DNA from: Bradyrhizobiaceae bacterium
GTDB taxonomy: Bacteria; Pseudomonadota; Alphaproteobacteria; Rhizobiales; Xanthobacteraceae
DNA: 33,909 nucleotides
Assembly (NCBI GenBank): GCA_003105195.1
Contig: PQAH01000012.1
Location: forward strand, 1-33,909
Direction: 5' to 3'
The notes under the pieces are model-generated. The model had not been told where the DNA came from, ran no database searches, and was given only the letters and a program-made list of their open reading frames with translations. How positions within the stretch are numbered: the stretch's first letter is position 1; each line of letters begins with the position of its first letter. Shown in pieces: positions 9,131 to 14,906 of the stretch. The position numbers and the translations under genes are program-made.

Positions 9131-9802
9131 CTATGACGCCGCCGCGCCTTCCACCGGCAGGCCGGCGGCGCGCCACTCGGGATAGCCGTCCTCGAGCCGG
9201 CGCACCTTGAAGCCGCGCACGCGCAGCGCGGCCACCGCCTCGTAGGAGAGCACGCAATAGGGACCGCGGCAGTAGGCGACGATCTCGCGGTCGCGCGGGA
9301 GCGCGCCGAGCCGCTTCTGCAGGGCCGCGAGCGGCAGGTTGAGCGCGCCCGGCAAGTGCCCCAGGGCGAACTCGTCCTCGGGACGCACGTCGAGAAGCAC
9401 GACCTCGCGGTCCTTCAGCCGCCGCATCAGCTCGGCGCGCGAGACCGGCGCCAAGTCGTCCCGCTTCTCGAAGTAGTCGCGCACCACGCGCTCGACCTCG
9501 GCCAGGTTGCGCTCGGCCACCCGGCGCAAGGTCGCGAGCAGGTCCAGCACCGCCTCATCGGCGAGCGAGTAGAAGACGTACTTGCCCTCGCGGCGCGCCG
9601 TCGTCAGGCCGGCGCGACGCATGTGCTGGAGATGCTGCGAGACGTTGGCGACGGCAACGCCGGTGCGGTCGGCGAGCACCTCGACACTGCGCGGTCCCTG
9701 GGCGAGCTGCTCGAGAATGGCGAGGCGCAACGGGTGCGCCGCCGCCTTCGCGACCGCCGCGAACTGGGCGAAGAGGACCTGCTTCGGGCTTCGGCTTGAC
9801 AT
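9131..9802 (-). CDS. ArsR-family transcriptional regulator fused to a rhodanese domain
   Basis: 223 residues. The N-terminal ArsR winged helix (about 10-95; recognition region VAVANVSQHLQHMRRAGL, wing REGKYVFYSL) is followed by a rhodanese domain (about 120-218) with the active-site loop CRGPYC (C178, C183). The classical ArsR/SmtB metal-binding ELCVCDL motif is missing, and the only two cysteines in the protein are those in the rhodanese loop. This points to sensing of reactive sulfur rather than metals (inference). The ATG at 9802 is preferred over one at 9823, which lies inside the palindromic operator and has no ribosome-binding site. It is divergent from the sulfur-type operon starting at 9921 and probably represses it and itself. 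Confidence 0.88.
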   Translation of the reverse strand: MSSRSPKQVLFAQFAAVAKAAAHPLRLAILEQLAQGPRSVEVLADRTGVAVANVSQHLQHMRRAGLTTARREGKYVFYSLADEAVLDLLATLRRVAERNLAEVERVVRDYFEKRDDLAPVSRAELMRRLKDREVVLLDVRPEDEFALGHLPGALNLPLAALQKRLGALPRDREIVAYCRGPYCVLSYEAVAALRVRGFKVRRLEDGYPEWRAAGLPVEGAAAS

Positions 9803-9821
9803 CGCGAACGATCCACTTATC

Positions 9822-9841
9822 ATTCAATATAATTATTGAAT
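9822..9841. promoter_or_regulatory. Predicted ArsR-rhodanese operator (AT-rich inverted repeat)
   Basis: Perfect 8-bp inverted repeat ATTCAATA-TAAT-TATTGAAT in the divergent region between the ArsR-rhodanese regulator and the sterol-desaturase-like gene. Its AT content stands out strongly from the surrounding GC-rich DNA, and dimeric ArsR proteins usually bind such 8-4-8 style palindromes. It overlaps the only other in-frame ATG of the regulator, so it would cover that gene's promoter or leader. Confidence 0.72.
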
Positions 9842-9864
9842 ATCGCGGACGCCGTCGACGCGTC

Positions 9865-9906
9865 AAGAGACAAGGCCAAGAGACAAGGCCAAGAGACAAG
9901 ACAAGG
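9865..9906 (+). repeat. 13-bp tandem repeat in the operon leader
   Basis: The unit AAGAGACAAGGCC is present twice in full (9865-9877, 9878-9890), then as a 10-base partial copy (9891-9900) followed by ACAAGG. It lies 14 bases before the start codon at 9921, within the presumed 5' untranslated leader. Its purine-rich copies could offer extra ribosome-binding-like sites. Confidence 0.75.
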
Positions 9907-9920
9907 ATAGAGGGCGTTTC

Positions 9921-10763
9921 ATGCCGGACGTCGTGCTCGCGCAGGAGCCGGTCATCCGCCTCGCGACCTTCGCGGGGGTGCTGGGCGCCATGGCGCTGTG
10001 GGAGATCCTGGCCCCGCGCCGGGCGCAGGCGCACGGCCGCCTCGTGCGGTGGCCGGGCAACCTGGGCGTGGTGATCCTCGACACGCTGCTGGTGCGCCTG
10101 GTCTTTCCCACGGCGGCGGTCGGCGTCGCGCTTCTCGCCGAGACGCGCGGCTGGGGCTTGTTCAACGCCTTCGAGGTGCCCTACCTGGTGGCGGCGGTCG
10201 CCGCGGTGGTCCTGCTCGATCTCGCGATCTACCTGCAGCACGTGCTGTTCCACGCGGTGCCGGCGCTCTGGCGGCTGCACCGCATGCACCACGCCGACCT
10301 CGAGTTCGACGTCACCACCGGCATCCGCTTCCACCCGATCGAGATCCTGCTTTCGATGCTGATCAAGTTCGGCGTGGTCGCCGCGCTGGGCACGCCGGCG
10401 GTCGCGGTGCTGGTCTTCGAGGTGCTGCTCAACGCCACCTCGATGTTCAACCACGGCAATGTGCGGCTCCCGGCCCGGCTCGACCACGTGCTGCGCTGGA
10501 TCGTCGTGACGCCCGAGATGCACCGCGTGCATCACTCGATCCTGCAGCGCGAGACCAACAGCAATTTCGGCTTCAACCTGCCCTGGTGGGACCGCCTGTT
10601 CGGCACCTACCGGGCGGAGCCGGCGGCCGGGCACGAGGGCATGACCATCGGCATCGACCAGTTCCGCGACCCCTGCGAGCTGCGGCTCGACCGCATGCTG
10701 ATGCAGCCGTTCCGCGACGATGCCCGCACCTATCCGCTGGGACGCCGGGAGGCGGCCGAATGA
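9921..10763 (+). CDS. Sterol desaturase/fatty acid hydroxylase family membrane protein
   Basis: 280 residues with four or more hydrophobic segments and the histidine boxes of the membrane di-iron hydroxylase/desaturase superfamily: HVLFH (HX3H), HRMHH (HX2HH) and a later HRVHH, plus an isolated FNH. It would use O2 and a di-iron centre to hydroxylate or desaturate a lipid-like substrate in the inner membrane; the substrate is unknown. The ATG at 9921 has an AGAGGG-type ribosome-binding site. It is the first gene of the operon facing the ArsR-rhodanese regulator, and its stop overlaps the next start (ATGA). Many bacterial members of this family have no tested function, so the name indicates fold only. 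Confidence 0.88.
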   Translation: MPDVVLAQEPVIRLATFAGVLGAMALWEILAPRRAQAHGRLVRWPGNLGVVILDTLLVRLVFPTAAVGVALLAETRGWGLFNAFEVPYLVAAVAAVVLLDLAIYLQHVLFHAVPALWRLHRMHHADLEFDVTTGIRFHPIEILLSMLIKFGVVAALGTPAVAVLVFEVLLNATSMFNHGNVRLPARLDHVLRWIVVTPEMHRVHHSILQRETNSNFGFNLPWWDRLFGTYRAEPAAGHEGMTIGIDQFRDPCELRLDRMLMQPFRDDARTYPLGRREAAE

Positions 10764-11770
10764 TCCTGCGCCGCGCTCTTCCGCGTCTGGCCCTCGTCGC
10801 GCTCCTGGCGGCGGCCGGGATCCTGCTCGCGCTCAACGGGCAGCATCTCGACGCGCAGGCGATCGAAGGCTTCGTGCGCGGCCTCGGCCCGTGGGGGCCG
10901 GCCGCGCATGTCGTGCTGTTCGCGATCGGCACCCTGCTGTTCGTCCCGGGCGCGCTGTTCGCCCTGATCGGCGGGGCGCTGTTCGGACCCTTGTGGGGGA
11001 CGGTGCTCAACCTCGCGGGGGCGACGCTCGGCGCGACGCTCGCCTTCCTGGCCGCCCAGTACGTCGTCGGCGACTGGGTGCGGCGCAGGACCGGGCGGCG
11101 GCTCGAGACCCTGGTCACGGGCGTCGAAGCCGAGGGCTGGCGCTTCGTCGCGCTGGCGCGCCTGGTGCCGCTGTTCCCGTTCAACCTCACCAACTACGCG
11201 CTCGGCCTGACCCGCATCCCACTGCCGCACTATGTCCTCGCGTCCCTGATCTGCATGGTCCCGGGAGCGGCGGCCTACACCTGGCTCGGCCATGCCGGCC
11301 GCGAGGCGCTCGCCGGACGCCAGGACGCGATCCGGTACGGGCTGTTCGCCCTGGCGGCGCTGGCGCTCATGGTGCTGCTCCCGCCGATCGTCCGCCGCCT
11401 GCGGGGCACGCAGGACGCCGCATGGGTCGAGCCCCAGGCGCTCGCCCGCGATCTCGCGGCGGGAGCGCTCGTGCTCGACGTGCGCGGGCCGGACGAGCTC
11501 GCGGGCCCGCTGGGCCACATCCGGGGCGCCGTCAACATTCAGCTGGACGCGCTGGAGCGCCGGCTCGGCGAACTTCCGCCGACGGCGCAATACGGCATCA
11601 CGGTCGTGTGCCGGACCGACAAGCGCTCCGCAAAGGCTGCCGAGCTGCTGCGGCAGTCCGGCTTCGGTCCCGTCCGCGTACTGCGCGGCGGCATGGAGGC
11701 GTGGAACCGCGCGGGCCTTCCGGTCGCGTCGCCACGCCAGGTTCAGGCGACCCGGGAGCACGCGGCATGA
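10760..11770 (+). CDS. VTT-domain (TVP38/DedA-like) membrane protein fused to rhodanese
   Basis: 336 residues. The N-terminal two thirds is a VTT/SNARE-associated membrane domain with the motifs FVPGALFALIGGALFGPLWG (61-80) and RLVPLFPFNLTNYALGL (134-150) and a last membrane helix near 193-210. It is followed by a cytoplasmic rhodanese domain (about 222-322) with the loop CRTDKRS and catalytic C284. VTT proteins move or scramble lipids or small solutes. The fusion suggests a membrane protein that carries or transfers sulfane sulfur at the inner face of the membrane (inference). It overlaps its upstream neighbour and the following dsrE-like gene by ATGA, so the three are translationally coupled. 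Confidence 0.87.
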   Translation: MILRRALPRLALVALLAAAGILLALNGQHLDAQAIEGFVRGLGPWGPAAHVVLFAIGTLLFVPGALFALIGGALFGPLWGTVLNLAGATLGATLAFLAAQYVVGDWVRRRTGRRLETLVTGVEAEGWRFVALARLVPLFPFNLTNYALGLTRIPLPHYVLASLICMVPGAAAYTWLGHAGREALAGRQDAIRYGLFALAALALMVLLPPIVRRLRGTQDAAWVEPQALARDLAAGALVLDVRGPDELAGPLGHIRGAVNIQLDALERRLGELPPTAQYGITVVCRTDKRSAKAAELLRQSGFGPVRVLRGGMEAWNRAGLPVASPRQVQATREHAA

Positions 11771-12120
11771 AAGCGCTTCTCATCCTCAACGACCCACCCT
11801 ACGGCACCGAGCGCACCTACAACGGATTGCGACTCGCGCAGACGCTGCTCAAGAGCCATCCGGACGGGGACATCAAGGTGTTCCTGATGGCGGACGCGGT
11901 CGCAGCCGCGAAAGCCAACCAGAAGACGCCGCAGGGCTATTACAATGTCGAGCTGATGCTGAAGCGGATCCTGTCCGGCAAGGGGCAGGTCCTGCTCTGC
12001 GGGACCTGCATGGACGCGCGCGGCTACGGCGAGGCCGACCTCCTGGAGGGCGCGCGGCGCAGCACCATGGACGAGCTCGCCGCGGCCACGGCCGCGGCCG
12101 ACAAGGTGCTGGTGTTCTGA
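11767..12120 (+). CDS. DsrE-family sulfur-relay protein
   Basis: 117 residues with the DsrE/YchN fold: an N-terminal ILNDPPYGTERTYNGLRLA segment, a central VFLMADAV strand and the C-terminal LLCGTCMDARG motif, where C78 and C81 are the candidate persulfide-carrying cysteines. Proteins of this group pass sulfane sulfur between enzymes. Its position between a rhodanese-containing membrane protein and a cysteine desulfurase supports a relay role. Start and stop codons overlap the neighbours on both sides, with the ATG of the desulfurase beginning on the last base of this stop. Confidence 0.9.
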   Translation: MKALLILNDPPYGTERTYNGLRLAQTLLKSHPDGDIKVFLMADAVAAAKANQKTPQGYYNVELMLKRILSGKGQVLLCGTCMDARGYGEADLLEGARRSTMDELAAATAAADKVLVF

Positions 12121-13277
12121 TGGTGCCGGCGGGCCGCGTGTATCTCGACTACAACGCGAGCACGCCCATCGACCCCGTCGTGGCCGAAGTCATGACGCCG
12201 CTCCTGGGGCGGGATTACGGAAACCCGTCGAGCGGCCACTGGGCGAGCACGCCGGCAAGGCTCGCCCTGGAGTGCGCACGGGCGGAGGTCGCGGCGCTCC
12301 TCGGTTGCCGGAGCGACGAGGTGGTCTTCACCAGCGGCGGCAGCGAAGCCAACAACCTGGCGATCAAGGGCGTGTTGCTCGCGGCGCGCGAGGCGGGCGG
12401 GCACATCGTCACCACGGCCGTCGAACACCCGGCGGTCCTCATGCCGTGCCGGTTCCTGGAGCGGTTCGGCGCGACGGTCACCTGTCTTCCGGTCGACGCG
12501 ACCGGACGGGTCGATCCCGATGCGGTCCGGAGAGCCATCACGCCCCGGACGACCCTCATCAGTATCATGCACGCGAACAACGAAGTGGGCACGATCCAGC
12601 CGATCGAGGAGATCGGCGGCATCGCGCGCGAGCATGGAATTCCCCTGCACACCGATGCCGCACAATCGGCCGGCAAGCTGCCGACGCGGGTCGATGCCCT
12701 GGGGGTGGACCTGCTCAGCATCGCGGGCCACAAGCTCTATGCGCCCAAGGGCGTGGGTGCGCTCTATGTCCGCGCCGGCATCCGGCTCGAACCGCTGATC
12801 CATGGCGCCGGCCACGAACGCGGCCGGCGCGCCGGGACGGAAAGCGCCCTTCTCGCCGCCGGGCTGGGCGCGGCCTGCAGGCTCGCGCAGGATCTCGCGC
12901 CGATGCCGCGGATCCGAAGGCTGCGTGATCGCCTCTGGCGCGGCCTGCAGGAACGGTTCGGAGACCGGGTGGTTCTCAACGGCCACCCCGAGCTCCGCCT
13001 GGCCAATACGCTCAACGTATCCTTCGTGGGCCGGATCGGCTCGGACATCCTGCAGCAGCTGGATGGCGTGGCGGCCTCCACGGGCTCGGCCTGCCACGCC
13101 GGTCGCGTCGAGCTGTCGCCCGTGCTGGAGGCCATGGGCGTGCCGCCCGCCGTCGGCATGGGCGCGATCAGGTTCAGCCTGGGCCGGTCGACAACCGCCG
13201 ACGAGATCGACAGCGTGCTCGCCGGCTTCGATGCGATCGCGGCCTCGCCCGAAGCACGGGCCCAACGGTCGGCCTGA
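12120..13277 (+). CDS. Cysteine desulfurase (NifS/IscS-like, class V aminotransferase)
   Basis: 385 residues, the usual size. PLP-binding lysine K205 (SIAGHKLYAPKG), H103 stacking over PLP (VEHPAVL), D179 and Q182 (HTDAAQS), and a catalytic-loop cysteine C325 (TGSACHAGRVELSP) are all present, so the enzyme should form a persulfide from L-cysteine. It is not in an isc, suf or nif operon: no scaffold or ferredoxin gene is near, and the loop reads SACHAG rather than the common SACTS. In this context it is likely to feed sulfur to the adjacent DsrE and rhodanese proteins (inference). A SufS or selenocysteine-lyase-like assignment is less likely given the NifS-type loop length. Confidence 0.92.
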   Translation: MVPAGRVYLDYNASTPIDPVVAEVMTPLLGRDYGNPSSGHWASTPARLALECARAEVAALLGCRSDEVVFTSGGSEANNLAIKGVLLAAREAGGHIVTTAVEHPAVLMPCRFLERFGATVTCLPVDATGRVDPDAVRRAITPRTTLISIMHANNEVGTIQPIEEIGGIAREHGIPLHTDAAQSAGKLPTRVDALGVDLLSIAGHKLYAPKGVGALYVRAGIRLEPLIHGAGHERGRRAGTESALLAAGLGAACRLAQDLAPMPRIRRLRDRLWRGLQERFGDRVVLNGHPELRLANTLNVSFVGRIGSDILQQLDGVAASTGSACHAGRVELSPVLEAMGVPPAVGMGAIRFSLGRSTTADEIDSVLAGFDAIAASPEARAQRSA

Positions 13278-13289
13278 CGGACCCCGGAC

Positions 13290-14105
13290 ATGAGCACGCA
13301 TGCACCCGGCGGACCGGACGATCTCCCGCCGATTCTGCGCGGCAAGGACTATCCCGCGGCCTCCGTGTTCACACCGGACGGCTTGCTGCGGGAGGCCAGG
13401 CGCCAGAAATCGTTGCCTGCCGGCGAGGTGCCCGCGGTCTGCGTCCTCGATCCGGACGGCGACATCGTGCGGCGGCTCTGCGCGACCGGCGCGGCGCGTC
13501 GCGACGACACGTGGGCCTGCTACCATACCGAGCTCCACCGGGCGGGCGTCGACGGCATCGAGCTCGGCTTCGTCGGTTGCGCGGTCGGCGCTTCATTCGC
13601 GGTGCTGGTCGCGGAGCAGCTGTTCGCTTCGGGCTGCCGCTTTCTGGTCAGCATGACATCGGCGGGACAGCTCGTCCCGGTTCGTCAGCCGCCTTATTTC
13701 GTGCTCATCGAACGTGCGCTGCGCGACGAGGGCACCAGCTACCACTATGCCCCGCCGGCCGAGTTCAGCATGGCCGACGGCGCGCTCCTGGCGCGCCTCG
13801 ACGGCGCCTTCGACCGGTTGCCCGTCCCGGTCCTGAGAGGCGGCACCTGGACGACGGACGCGCCGTTCCGGGAGACTGTCGCCGCGGTCGAGGCCATGCG
13901 CGAGAGAGGGCTGCTCGCCGTCGAGATGGAGGCGGCGGCGCTCTATGCCTTTTCGGCGGTGCGGGGAAAGCCGGTGCTGTGCTTTGCCCATGTCACCAAC
14001 CAGATGGCCAGTATCGAGGGAGACTTCGAGAAGGGCGAGGCCGAGGGGACGGTGGACGCGCTGGCCGTCATCGCGGTCGCCGCACGCGGGTTTCTCGCCG
14101 GTTAG
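13290..14105 (+). CDS. Nucleoside phosphorylase family protein (PNP/UDP-like)
   Basis: 271 residues of the PNP_UDP_1 family. The C-terminal TDAPFRET segment and the VEMEAAALYAF motif, which holds the ribose-contacting Glu-Met-Glu, are diagnostic; the Gly/Ala-rich GFVGCAVGASFAVLVAEQL segment resembles the phosphate-loop helix. Family enzymes cleave the glycosidic bond of nucleosides by phosphorolysis or hydrolysis. The closest type seems uridine-phosphorylase-like, but a methylthioadenosine- or thionucleoside-acting enzyme would fit the sulfur context; this cannot be decided from sequence alone. It starts 12 bp after the desulfurase stop and belongs to the same operon. Confidence 0.8.
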   Translation: MSTHAPGGPDDLPPILRGKDYPAASVFTPDGLLREARRQKSLPAGEVPAVCVLDPDGDIVRRLCATGAARRDDTWACYHTELHRAGVDGIELGFVGCAVGASFAVLVAEQLFASGCRFLVSMTSAGQLVPVRQPPYFVLIERALRDEGTSYHYAPPAEFSMADGALLARLDGAFDRLPVPVLRGGTWTTDAPFRETVAAVEAMRERGLLAVEMEAAALYAFSAVRGKPVLCFAHVTNQMASIEGDFEKGEAEGTVDALAVIAVAARGFLAG

Positions 14106-14122
14106 CGCGGGAGGAGTGCCAC

Positions 14123-14731
14123 ATGGGCTTCTATCACGACCGCGTCCTGCCGCTCCTGATCCACCTCGCGATGCGCCAGGATCGGCTCGCCGCGTATCGG
14201 CGACGCGTGGTCCCCGCAGCGGAGGGACGCGTGCTCGAGGTCGGCGTCGGCTCGGGCCTGAACCTGCCGTTCTACGGGGGCGGGGTCGCGCGGGTGATCG
14301 GGCTCGATCCCTCGGCGCGGCTGCTCGGCTGGGCGCGCGAGTCAGGCGCCGCGCCGCCGGTCGACCTGGTGGAAGGTTCCGCAGAGCGCATCCCGCTCGC
14401 CACCGGCAGCGTCGACACCATCGTCACGACCTGGACGCTCTGCTCGATCCCCGACGCCCGCGCGGCGCTCGGCGAGATGCGGCGCGTGCTCAAGCCGGCC
14501 GGGCGCCTCCTGTTCGTGGAGCACGGCCTCGCGCCGGATCCGAGGGTGCGGCGCTGGCAGGACGCGCTCACTCCCGCGTGGAAGCACCTCGCTGGCGGAT
14601 GCCACCTCAACCGGCCGATCACCGAGCTGATCGCCGGGTCCGGATTCCGCATCGAGCGCCTCGAGACCGGCTACATGCCGGGGCCGAAGCCCATGACCTT
14701 CATGTACGAAGGGGCCGCACGGCCGGCCTGA
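14123..14731 (+). CDS. Class I SAM-dependent methyltransferase, METTL7/UbiE-like
   Basis: 202 residues with a Rossmann methyltransferase core: SAM motif I EVGVGSGLNLPFY (about 39-51), an acidic motif II (GLDPS), and post-motif regions (LCSIPDARAALGEMRRVLKPAGRLLFVEH). The N-terminal amphipathic helix, the NLPFY sequence and the C-terminal GCHLNRP segment recall the METTL7 family, whose animal members methylate thiols and hydrogen sulfide. That comparison is from memory and the substrate here is inferred. A strong ribosome-binding site (GGGAGGAG, 14109-14116) precedes the ATG. It is the last gene of the predicted sulfur-linked operon. Confidence 0.82.
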   Translation: MGFYHDRVLPLLIHLAMRQDRLAAYRRRVVPAAEGRVLEVGVGSGLNLPFYGGGVARVIGLDPSARLLGWARESGAAPPVDLVEGSAERIPLATGSVDTIVTTWTLCSIPDARAALGEMRRVLKPAGRLLFVEHGLAPDPRVRRWQDALTPAWKHLAGGCHLNRPITELIAGSGFRIERLETGYMPGPKPMTFMYEGAARPA

Positions 14732-14783
14732 GCGGGCCCGGCCGCATCGGCCTCACTTCGCCGTCACGGCATCGTGAAGCGGT

Positions 14784-14806
14784 AGCGGGCTCGGGCGTTG
14801 CCCGCT
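14784..14806 (+). terminator. Possible terminator hairpin of the sulfur-type operon
   Basis: A 7-bp perfect stem AGCGGGC/GCCCGCT with a 9-base loop lies 52 bp after the methyltransferase stop, followed by TCTGAACCTTCCC. The T content is low, so its strength is uncertain. Confidence 0.35.
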
Positions 14807-14906
14807 TCTGAACCTTCCCGGCGGCCGCGACACCTAAAATCTCGCGCCCTGGGGGGCGGAAGTGGTTTGATGGAGTAAGCGCAGCGCGGCTGCGCGGTGG
14901 TGGGCC

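Noticed and set aside
9865-9906. Tandem repeat considered as a CRISPR fragment
   Set aside because: Units are 13 bp and directly abutting with no spacers; no cas genes are present.
9131-14731. Sulfur-type block as a canonical sox, dsr or isc operon
   Set aside because: No SoxXYZAB, DsrAB or Fe-S scaffold genes occur; only single DsrE and NifS-like members are present.
14732-14906. Gap before the NTE gene checked for mobile-element ends or a tRNA
   Set aside because: Only a hairpin was found; no terminal inverted repeats, target duplications or cloverleaf sequence. Integration of the sulfur-type block as a mobile island is therefore not supported by visible ends.
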